A model generated the notes under the pieces. That model was not told the origin of the DNA. It saw only the letters and a program-made list of their open reading frames with translations, and did not search any database. Both the position numbers and the translations under genes were made by a program. A stretch of DNA of 64,000 bases, taken from contig OX424568.1 in the NCBI GenBank assembly GCA_949152475.1, positions 15,537,667 to 15,601,666 on the forward strand, given 5' to 3'. This document shows positions 54,142 through 64,000 of this stretch, in pieces. Each line of letters opens with the position of its first letter. The stretch's first letter is position 1. The DNA is from Terebella lapidaria. Taxonomy: Eukaryota > Annelida > Polychaeta > Terebellida > Terebellidae.

Positions 54142-54305
54142 TACTTGCCGAAATCTTTAGATTCCGGCAAGTAACAAACACACAAACACATCCACAAACC
54201 GACCAACATACTTGCCGAAATCGTAGATTCCGGCAAGTAACAAACACACAAACAAATCCACGAACGAACCAACATACTTGCCGAAATCGTAGATTCCGGC
54301 AAGTA
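54142..54305 (+). repeat. Three terminal hairpins in a row
   Basis: Hairpins at 54142-54173, 54209-54239 and 54275-54305, each TACTTGCCGAAATC with GATTCCGGCAAGTA and a 3- or 4-base loop, 66-67 bp apart. Between them stand short CAAACACACAAAC-type tracts and ACCAACATA, that is, the end part of an element without its body. Either a tandem duplication of the tail or the stacked ends of nested insertions. Confidence 0.9.
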
Positions 54306-54311
54306 ACAAAC

Positions 54312-55645
54312 ACACAAACCAGCGACCATAGGTCGTAAGCTTGACGAAATGTTTACTGAACTGATCCTGACCTTGACCTCTGAGATGTGACTCTGAAATT
54401 TTGCAGGTTATATTAGACAACATGCTATTTAGGCATAGACATTCAGTCCAATACCTTCAAATTTGAGTTCACGGTGTAGGTTTGAATGTTTGCTGGAATG
54501 TCGAAAAATTTATATGACCGGCCTTACGTTTATGACGTCATAGCGAAAAATCTATCATGGCGGAAAAGTCACGGACAGGTCCCTCTCAAACCAGAATTCA
54601 ACAAGCTCTCCAGTGGTTCAATCCGCTTCTCTGTACGACAAATACTTTTCAATATATAGCTCCATTCTGAAAATTGACGTTATACGTCATGACGTCATTG
54701 ACGTTGCCCGTAGCGTGTTGAAGCTCGGAATATGACTGGGTATTAATACGCCACATATAGTCTCATAATCATAGTCCAATACCTTCAAATTTGAGTGCAC
54801 GGTGTAGGTTTGAATGTTTGCTGAAATATCAAAAAATTTATATGACTGGCCTTACGTTTATGACGTCATAGCGAAAAATTTATTATAGCAGAAAAGTATC
54901 TAACAAGACCGTCCTAAACCAGAATTCAACGAGCTTTCCAATGGTGTGATGCGCTCCTCTGTACGACGAATACTTTTCAATATATAGCTCCATTTTGAAA
55001 ATTGACGTTTTACGTCATGACGTCATTGACGTTGCACGTGGCATGTTGAAACTCGGCATATGACTGGGTAATAATATGCCACATATGTTCTCATAATCAC
55101 AGTCCAATACCTTCAAATTTGAGTGCACAGTGTAGGTTTGAATGTTCGCTGAAAAGTCGAAAAATTGATATGACCGGCCTTACGTTTATGACGCCATAGC
55201 GAAAAATCTATCATGGCGGAAAAGTATCGGACAGCACCATCCTAAACCAGAATTCAACGAGCTTTCCAGTGGTGCAATCCGCTTCTCTGTACGACAAATA
55301 CTTTTTGAGATATTGCCCCATTTCAAAAATTGACGTTTTACGTCGTGACGTCATTGACGTTCGATGGATCCAAACAAAACTTCGCGGTTTGATGGAAGAT
55401 ATCATCATCCATCGATGTGTCAAATTTCAGAGGTATCGAACTAAATATGACTCCTGTGTGAATTTTTGAAAATTCGCTAATGATGAGAGATAGGGATTTT
55501 TCGAGTTTTTAGGAATTTTTGGTGACGTCATCAATTAACCGATTTTTTTCGAAAAACGTGCAGTGCCGTAACAGGGCTAATAGCTGTACATCAAAGAAGT
55601 TTGGGGATGCTAGCGCAAAAATTGTGGACGCTAGAGTGCGAAAAG
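54312..55645 (+). mobile_element. B1-type element E12
   Basis: Opens with short hairpin CGACC-ATA-GGTCG (54323-54335) then AGCTTGACGAAAT. A small B2-like stretch is followed by B1 cores marked at 54526, 54854 and 55182 (328 bp each) and a B1 tail to about 55645. There is no hairpin at its right end. The opening CTTGACGAAAT is the reverse complement of the right arm of the C-unit hairpin (ATTTCGTCAAG, first at 57025-57036), so the matching end may lie inside array C. Confidence 0.6.
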
Positions 55646-55778
55646 ACAAAAGAGTGAAGCATGGAATTTTGCTTATGATGGGAGCGATTCTGTTGTCATA
55701 AATATCTGGTGCATGCACAGGACCTTTGATCGTGAAAGAAATTACTGCTAAAAACCGGGAATGGGGCCGGTTGCTATG
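55646..55778 (+). repeat. Junction between the B chain and array C
   Basis: A short B2 fragment (about 55650-55705, matching 43203-43255) and then some 70 bp I do not recognise, with GCATGC and several CCGG, up to the first C unit. Homology to C begins at CCGGTTCG, 55779. Confidence 0.6.
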
Positions 55779-55801
55779 CCGGTTCGTCATGCCCAAAATT
55801 T

Positions 55802-56270
55802 CTGATATAAAGTGGCCTGTTGCTTGACCCAGACTATTTAGACATGAGTTTTAGACTTTATCATACCAGTTGGACACCTCTGAGTCAAAAAACAAAAGAA
55901 ATGTTGTTTGAGATGTGCACTTGGATACATATATGATATACTGTACTACTTCGCAACCGAGTGTGTATATTTAGAAGGGGACATGTCCACAGGGGGTAAT
56001 CGTTTCTACAGCTTATTAGCATCTGAACGGATTGAGAATCAAATTCACCCCACTGCTCTTTCTACTTTGATATCTCGGCGAGTTTTCAAGTTATTCCAAA
56101 TGTGAAAAGTGGACCCTAAACTAGAAATAACACTGCAACTGACTGCAAGAAAATTCTTTAAAATTAATGTTCAGTAAATGTGTGAAAATTGGAGCCATGA
56201 AAACATAAAAAATATCTGTAAAATCCCAAAAACTCATGGGATTCCGATTAAGTTTTGTCAGATTATAGAC
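55802..56270 (+). repeat. Module M in array C
   Basis: Counterpart of 482-951 in array A with the same landmarks in the same order and almost the same length (469 against 470 bp). It follows the hairpin of the previous unit by about 124 bp in the repeated copies. Confidence 0.85.
55806..55812 (+). promoter_or_regulatory. Candidate TATA box, first C unit
   Basis: TATAAAG at the left end of module M, in the same place as TATAAAAG in array A and repeated in all C units. Confidence 0.38.
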
Positions 56271-56956
56271 AAAGTTCGAGGTCAATCATGGAATTGACAT
56301 ATTTATCTGATTGCCATACCCCTTCTAAATGACATGGTTCACATTTCATGAGCCCACGATGATTCAAACGGATGCTATTACAGAAAACGTGTTTTTCTGG
56401 GATTTCGATGACCTTGACCTTGACCTTTGACTTTTGTACTTGAGTTCGTAGAGGTCAATGCTGTCAAAATGCATATCAAATTTCAAGGGATTCCATACAC
56501 TATTGACGATGTTATGACCCTTTGAAATTTCGGATTATTGACGTTTAATACGTCATTGTGACGTCAGTTTACGTCGCAGCACCAAAAATGAGATATCACT
56601 GGAATCAGGGGCTCAAGACCTTTCCAACGATATACTACTCGATATACTGCGCCGACCTTCGTATTTTGACCTTGACTTCGACCTCAGGCGAACTTCTCAA
56701 GGTCAAGGTCAAAGGTCAAGGTCAAGGTCACGGAAGATAGAACTCGAATATATCTACAATATACACTTGATTTGAAGTCTCTACGACGATTAGAACTGGA
56801 GTTATGAGCATTTATGTGTTTTCGACGTTTTGCATGACCTTGACCTTGTTATTTGACCTTGAGCTTAACAAAGAACTAGCGACCTTTCTTTTTCAGCCTA
56901 GAAACTTTCTACCAGATTTCATGAATTTTCAATGAGAACTGTGGCCTGTAGAAGGC
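56271..56956 (+). repeat. B2-type body of the C unit
   Basis: From GTTCGAGGTCAATCATGGAA onward it aligns with E8 from about 49098 and E9 from about 50752, including GACGATTAGAAC, TATACTACTCGATAT and the paired AGGTCA and TGACCT runs (near 56700 and 56836). This shows that the C unit was assembled from module M and a B2 element. Confidence 0.85.
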
Positions 56957-57037
56957 GAACAAACAAACAAACAAACATACAAACAAACAAACGGAACCGA
57001 TCAACATACTTGACAAAATCTTTGATTTCGTCAAGTA
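56957..57037 (+). repeat. CAAA microsatellite and terminal hairpin of the C unit
   Basis: (AACA)n-type tract at 56957-56992, then ACCGATCAACATA and a hairpin at 57007-57037: arms TACTTGACAAAATC and GATTTCGTCAAGTA, loop TTT, one A-C mismatch. The seventh pair is A-T, the third class found at this position. Repeats in every C unit. Confidence 0.88.
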
Positions 57038-57110
57038 ATAATATCCGGGGCATATATACAAGCTATTGGGCCTTAGGCAATGCACTACATGTACTATGAA
57101 CCTGTAACAG

Positions 57111-57138
57111 TGCTCACAAACCCGGTGCTCACAAACCC
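57111..57138 (+). repeat. 15-bp direct repeat at the C unit junction
   Basis: TGCTCACAAACCC occurs twice, separated by GG, just before the unit start, in every full C unit. In the flank left of the first unit it is missing, so it belongs to the repeated unit. Confidence 0.85.
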
Positions 57139-60100
57139 CGGTTCGTCATGCCCAAAATTTCTGATATAAAGTGGCCTGTTGCTTGACCCAGACTATTTAG
57201 ACATGAGTTTTAGACTTTATCATACCAGTTGGACACCTCTGAGTCAAAAAACAAAAGAAATGTTGTTTGAGATGTGCACTTGGATACATATATGATATAC
57301 TGTACTACTTCGCAACCGAGTGTGTATATTTAGAAGGGGACATGTCCACAGGGGGTAATCGTTTCTACAGCTTATTAGCATCTGAACGGATTGAGAATCA
57401 AATTCACCCCACTGCTCTTTCTACTTTGATATCTCGGCGAGTTTTCAAGTTATTCCAAATGTGAAAAGTGGACCCTAAACTAGAAATAACACTGCAACTG
57501 ACTGCAAGAAAATTCTTTAAAATTAATGTTCAGTAAATGTGTGAAAATTGGAGCCATGAAAACATAAAAAATATCTGTAAAATCCCAAAAACTCATGGGA
57601 TTCCGATTAAGTTTTGTCAGATTATAGACAAAGTTCGAGGTCAATCATGGAATTGACATATTTATCTGATTGCCATACCCCTTCTAAATGACATGGTTCA
57701 CATTTCATGAGCCCACGATGATTCAAACGGATGCTATTACAGAAAACGTGTTTTTCTGGGATTTCGATGACCTTGACCTTGACCTTTGACTTTTGTACTT
57801 GAGTTCGTAGAGGTCAATGCTGTCAAAATGCATATCAAATTTCAAGGGATTCCATACACTATTGACGATGTTATGACCCTTTGAAATTTCGGATTATTGA
57901 CGTTTAATACGTCATTGTGACGTCAGTTTACGTCGCAGCACCAAAAATGAGATATCACTGGAATCAGGGGCTCAAGACCTTTCCAACGATATACTACTCG
58001 ATATACTGCGCCGACCTTCGTATATGACCTTGACTTCGACCTCAGGCGAACTTCTCAAGGTCAAGGTCAAAGGTCAAGGTCAAGGTCACGGAAGATAGAA
58101 CTCGAATATATCTACAATATACACTTGATTTGAAGTCTCTACGACGATTAGAACTGGAGTTATGAGCATTTATGTGTTTTCGACGTTTTGCATGACCTTG
58201 ACCTTGTTATTTGACCTTGAGCTTAACAAAGAACTAGCGACCTTTCTTTTTCAGCCTAGAAACTTTCTACCAGATTTCATGAATTTTCAATGAGAACTGT
58301 GGCCTGTAGAAGGCGAACAAACAAACAAACAAACATACAAACAAACAAACGGAACCGATCAACATACTTGACAAAATCTTTGATTTCGTCAAGTAATAAT
58401 ATCCGGGGCATATATACAAGCTATTGGGCCTTAGGCAATGCACTACATGTACTATGAACCTGTAACAGTGCTCACAAACCCGGTGCTCACAAACCCCGGT
58501 TCGTCATGCCCAAAATTTCTGATATAAAGTGGCCTGTTGCTTGACCCAGACTATTTAGACATGAGTTTTAGACTTTATCATACCAGTTGGACACCTCTGA
58601 GTCAAAAAACAAAAGAAATGTTGTTTGAGATGTGCACTTGGATACATATATGATATACTGTACTACTTCGCAACCGAGTGTGTATATTTAGAAGGGGACA
58701 TGTCCACAGGGGGTAATCGTTTCTACAGCTTATTAGCATCTGAACGGATTGAGAATCAAATTCACCCCACTGCTCTTTCTACTTTGATATCTCGGCGAGT
58801 TTTCAAGTTATTCCAAATGTGAAAAGTGGACCCTAAACTAGAAATAACACTGCAACTGACTGCAAGAAAATTCTTTAAAATTAATGTTCAGTAAATGTGT
58901 GAAAATTGGAGCCATGAAAACATAAAAAATATCTGTAAAATCCCAAAAACTCATGGGATTCCGATTAAGTTTTGTCAGATTATAGACAAAGTTCGAGGTC
59001 AATCATGGAATTGACATATTTATCTGATTGCCATACCCCTTCTAAATGACATGGTTCACATTTCATGAGCCCACGATGATTCAAACGGATGCTATTACAG
59101 AAAACGTGTTTTTCTGGGATTTCGATGACCTTGACCTTGACCTTTGACTTTTGTACTTGAGTTCGTAGAGGTCAATGCTGTCAAAATGCATATCAAATTT
59201 CAAGGGATTCCATACACTATTGACGATGTTATGACCCTTTGAAATTTCGGATTATTGACGTTTAATACGTCATTGTGACGTCAGTTTACGTCGCAGCACC
59301 AAAAATGAGATATCACTGGAATCAGGGGCTCAAGACCTTTCCAACGATATACTACTCGATATACTGCGCCGACCTTCGTATTTTGACCTTGACTTCGACC
59401 TCAGGCGAACTTCTCAAGGTCAAGGTCAAAGGTCAAGGTCAAGGTCACGGAAGATAGAACTCGAATATATCTACAATATACACTTGATTTGAAGTCTCTA
59501 CGACGATTAGAACTGGAGTTATGAGCATTTATGTGTTTTCGACGTTTTGCATGACCTTGACCTTGTTATTTGACCTTGAGCTTAACAAAGAACTAGCGAC
59601 CTTTCTTTTTCAGCCTAGAAACTTTCTACCAGATTTCATGAATTTTCAATGAGAACTGTGGCCTGTAGAAGGCGAACAAACAAACAAACAAACATACAAA
59701 CAAACAAACGGAACCGATCAACATACTTGACAAAATCTTTGATTTCGTCAAGTAATAATATCCGGGGCATATATACAAGCTATTGGGCCTTAGGCAATGC
59801 ACTACATGTACTATGAACCTGTAACAGTGCTCACAAACCCGGTGCTCACAAACCCCGGTTCGTCATGCCCAAAATTTCTGATATAAAGTGGCCTGTTGCT
59901 TGACCCAGACTATTTAGACATGAGTTTTAGACTTTATCATACCAGTTGGACACCTCTGAGTCAAAAAACAAAAGAAATGTTGTTTGAGATGTGCACTTGG
60001 ATACATATATGATATACTGTACTACTTCGCAACCGAGTGTGTATATTTAGAAGGGGACATGTCCACAGGGGGTAATCGTTTCTACAGCTTATTAGCATCT

Positions 60101-63100
60101 GAACGGATTGAGAATCAAATTCACCCCACTGCTCTTTCTACTTTGATATCTCGGCGAGTTTTCAAGTTATTCCAAATGTGAAAAGTGGACCCTAAACTAG
60201 AAATAACACTGCAACTGACTGCAAGAAAATTCTTTAAAATTAATGTTCAGTAAATGTGTGAAAATTGGAGCCATGAAAACATAAAAAATATCTGTAAAAT
60301 CCCAAAAACTCATGGGATTCCGATTAAGTTTTGTCAGATTATAGACAAAGTTCGAGGTCAATCATGGAATTGACATATTTATCTGATTGCCATACCCCTT
60401 CTAAATGACATGGTTCACATTTCATGAGCCCACGATGATTCAAACGGATGCTATTACAGAAAACGTGTTTTTCTGGGATTTCGATGACCTTGACCTTGAC
60501 CTTTGACTTTTGTACTTGAGTTCGTAGAGGTCAATGCTGTCAAAATGCATATCAAATTTCAAGGGATTCCATACACTATTGACGATGTTATGACCCTTTG
60601 AAATTTCGGATTATTGACGTTTAATACGTCATTGTGACGTCAGTTTACGTCGCAGCACCAAAAATGAGATATCACTGGAATCAGGGGCTCAAGACCTTTC
60701 CAACGATATACTACTCGATATACTGCGCCGACCTTCGTATATGACCTTGACTTCGACCTCAGGCGAACTTCTCAAGGTCAAGGTCAAAGGTCAAGGTCAA
60801 GGTCACGGAAGATAGAACTCGAATATATCTACAATATACACTTGATTTGAAGTCTCTACGACGATTAGAACTGGAGTTATGAGCATTTATGTGTTTTCGA
60901 CGTTTTGCATGACCTTGACCTTGTTATTTGACCTTGAGCTTAACAAAGAACTAGCGACCTTTCTTTTTCAGCCTAGAAACTTTCTACCAGATTTCATGAA
61001 TTTTCAATGAGAACTGTGGCCTGTAGAAGGCGAACAAACAAACAAACAAACATACAAACAAACAAACGGAACCGATCAACATACTTGACAAAATCTTTGA
61101 TTTCGTCAAGTAATAATATCCGGGGCATATATACAAGCTATTGGGCCTTAGGCAATGCACTACATGTACTATGAACCTGTAACAGTGCTCACAAACCCGG
61201 TGCTCACAAACCCCGGTTCGTCATGCCCAAAATTTCTGATATAAAGTGGCCTGTTGCTTGACCCAGACTATTTAGACATGAGTTTTAGACTTTATCATAC
61301 CAGTTGGACACCTCTGAGTCAAAAAACAAAAGAAATGTTGTTTGAGATGTGCACTTGGATACATATATGATATACTGTACTACTTCGCAACCGAGTGTGT
61401 ATATTTAGAAGGGGACATGTCCACAGGGGGTAATCGTTTCTACAGCTTATTAGCATCTGAACGGATTGAGAATCAAATTCACCCCACTGCTCTTTCTACT
61501 TTGATATCTCGGCGAGTTTTCAAGTTATTCCAAATGTGAAAAGTGGACCCTAAACTAGAAATAACACTGCAACTGACTGCAAGAAAATTCTTTAAAATTA
61601 ATGTTCAGTAAATGTGTGAAAATTGGAGCCATGAAAACATAAAAAATATCTGTAAAATCCCAAAAACTCATGGGATTCCGATTAAGTTTTGTCAGATTAT
61701 AGACAAAGTTCGAGGTCAATCATGGAATTGACATATTTATCTGATTGCCATACCCCTTCTAAATGACATGGTTCACATTTCATGAGCCCACGATGATTCA
61801 AACGGATGCTATTACAGAAAACGTGTTTTTCTGGGATTTCGATGACCTTGACCTTGACCTTTGACTTTTGTACTTGAGTTCGTAGAGGTCAATGCTGTCA
61901 AAATGCATATCAAATTTCAAGGGATTCCATACACTATTGACGATGTTATGACCCTTTGAAATTTCGGATTATTGACGTTTAATACGTCATTGTGACGTCA
62001 GTTTACGTCGCAGCACCAAAAATGAGATATCACTGGAATCAGGGGCTCAAGACCTTTCCAACGATATACTACTCGATATACTGCGCCGACCTTCGTATTT
62101 TGACCTTGACTTCGACCTCAGGCGAACTTCTCAAGGTCAAGGTCAAAGGTCAAGGTCAAGGTCACGGAAGATAGAACTCGAATATATCTACAATATACAC
62201 TTGATTTGAAGTCTCTACGACGATTAGAACTGGAGTTATGAGCATTTATGTGTTTTCGACGTTTTGCATGACCTTGACCTTGTTATTTGACCTTGAGCTT
62301 AACAAAGAACTAGCGACCTTTCTTTTTCAGCCTAGAAACTTTCTACCAGATTTCATGAATTTTCAATGAGAACTGTGGCCTGTAGAAGGCGAACAAACAA
62401 ACAAACAAACATACAAACAAACAAACGGAACCGATCAACATACTTGACAAAATCTTTGATTTCGTCAAGTAATAATATCCGGGGCATATATACAAGCTAT
62501 TGGGCCTTAGGCAATGCACTACATGTACTATGAACCTGTAACAGTGCTCACAAACCCGGTGCTCACAAACCCCGGTTCGTCATGCCCAAAATTTCTGATA
62601 TAAAGTGGCCTGTTGCTTGACCCAGACTATTTAGACATGAGTTTTAGACTTTATCATACCAGTTGGACACCTCTGAGTCAAAAAACAAAAGAAATGTTGT
62701 TTGAGATGTGCACTTGGATACATATATGATATACTGTACTACTTCGCAACCGAGTGTGTATATTTAGAAGGGGACATGTCCACAGGGGGTAATCGTTTCT
62801 ACAGCTTATTAGCATCTGAACGGATTGAGAATCAAATTCACCCCACTGCTCTTTCTACTTTGATATCTCGGCGAGTTTTCAAGTTATTCCAAATGTGAAA
62901 AGTGGACCCTAAACTAGAAATAACACTGCAACTGACTGCAAGAAAATTCTTTAAAATTAATGTTCAGTAAATGTGTGAAAATTGGAGCCATGAAAACATA
63001 AAAAATATCTGTAAAATCCCAAAAACTCATGGGATTCCGATTAAGTTTTGTCAGATTATAGACAAAGTTCGAGGTCAATCATGGAATTGACATATTTATC

Positions 63101-64000
63101 TGATTGCCATACCCCTTCTAAATGACATGGTTCACATTTCATGAGCCCACGATGATTCAAACGGATGCTATTACAGAAAACGTGTTTTTCTGGGATTTCG
63201 ATGACCTTGACCTTGACCTTTGACTTTTGTACTTGAGTTCGTAGAGGTCAATGCTGTCAAAATGCATATCAAATTTCAAGGGATTCCATACACTATTGAC
63301 GATGTTATGACCCTTTGAAATTTCGGATTATTGACGTTTAATACGTCATTGTGACGTCAGTTTACGTCGCAGCACCAAAAATGAGATATCACTGGAATCA
63401 GGGGCTCAAGACCTTTCCAACGATATACTACTCGATATACTGCGCCGACCTTCGTATTTTGACCTTGACTTCGACCTCAGGCGAACTTCTCAAGGTCAAG
63501 GTCAAAGGTCAAGGTCAAGGTCACGGAAGATAGAACTCGAATATATCTACAATATACACTTGATTTGAAGTCTCTACGACGATTAGAACTGGAGTTATGA
63601 GCATTTATGTGTTTTCGACGTTTTGCATGACCTTGACCTTGTTATTTGACCTTGAGCTTAACAAAGAACTAGCGACCTTTCTTTTTCAGCCTAGAAACTT
63701 TCTACCAGATTTCATGAATTTTCAATGAGAACTGTGGCCTGTAGAAGGCGAACAAACAAACAAACAAACATACAAACAAACAAACGGAACCGATCAACAT
63801 ACTTGACAAAATCTTTGATTTCGTCAAGTAATAATATCCGGGGCATATATACAAGCTATTGGGCCTTAGGCAATGCACTACATGTACTATGAACCTGTAA
63901 CAGTGCTCACAAACCCGGTGCTCACAAACCCCGGTTCGTCATGCCCAAAATTTCTGATATAAAGTGGCCTGTTGCTTGACCCAGACTATTTAGACATGAG

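Larger units (their letters stand above)
55779..64000 (+). repeat. Macrosatellite C: tandem array of a 1358/1359-bp unit
   Basis: Six complete units and a partial seventh. Taking GGTTCGTCAT as the start, units begin at 55781, 57140, 58498, 59857, 61215, 62574 and 63933, with lengths of 1359, 1358, 1359, 1358, 1359 and 1359. Order in a unit: module M with a TATA box, a B2-type body with TGACGTCA and half-site runs, a CAAA tract, a terminal hairpin, and a 120-bp spacer ending in a 15-bp direct repeat. I saw only one difference between units, at offset 880 (GTATTTTGAC or GTATATGAC). Open frames of 60-65 codons start at TTG or GTG and are not taken as genes. The array runs off the right edge. Confidence 0.97.

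Noticed and set aside
37063-55778. Retroelement or autonomous DNA transposon genes
   Set aside because: No open frame of useful length and no reverse transcriptase, integrase, transposase or Rep-helicase motif; all elements look non-autonomous.
55908-56105. 65-codon frame in module M of each C unit
   Set aside because: Starts at TTG, and the aligned frame in array A has stops, so the module is conserved as DNA and not as protein.
1-64000. CRISPR array
   Set aside because: Regular repeats are present, but units are above 300 bp with no unique spacers, and the sequence is of animal type.

Overview
The window is repeat DNA from end to end. I find no gene that I would defend as protein-coding, no rRNA gene and no intact tRNA gene. 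It looks like heterochromatin-type sequence from an animal nuclear genome. The best guess is a mollusc or another lophotrochozoan, because elements with tandem core repeats, an ACAG/GACA or CAAA microsatellite and a hairpin end are typical of bivalve 'pearl'-like and Helentron-associated (HINE-like) elements. That assignment is inference from architecture. Most of the longer open frames run through simple or tandem repeats, many start only at GTG or TTG, and they are not kept in diverged copies.

Region A (1-37062) is one head-to-tail macrosatellite: 34 full units plus a partial 35th, each 1064-1104 bp. It is open at the left window edge. Units are nearly identical and differ mainly in a (GACA)n tract of 6-15 copies. 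The array ends exactly at the outer edge of a terminal hairpin.

Region B (37063-55778) is a chain of diverged, same-orientation elements placed tail to head. Two body types occur: B1, built of a 328-bp core repeat rich in TGACGTCA palindromes, and B2, built of degenerate cores of about 430 bp carrying arrays of AGGTCA and TGACCT (nuclear-receptor half-site-like). Elements are bounded by a CAAA-type microsatellite, a 13-14 bp hairpin whose arms covary between families, a short hairpin of the form GCCC-ATA-GGGC, and the inverted-repeat pair ACTTGCCGGAAT / ATTCCGGCAAGT. One short stretch (about 51946-52545) is not built of these repeats and holds a tRNA-like SINE head.

Region C (55779-64000) is a second macrosatellite: six full units of 1358/1359 bp plus a partial one, open at the right edge. 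A one-site length variant alternates between units in the order T-A-T-A-T-T, which points to growth by dimers.

The link between the regions is modular. The A and C units share a homologous module of about 470 bp that starts with a TATA box, lies about 110-124 bp after the hairpin, and is followed by a body taken from the B1 family (A) or the B2 family (C). The most interesting reading is that this is a locus where hairpin-ended elements inserted repeatedly into each other's microsatellite tails and where two of the resulting composites were amplified into macrosatellites.
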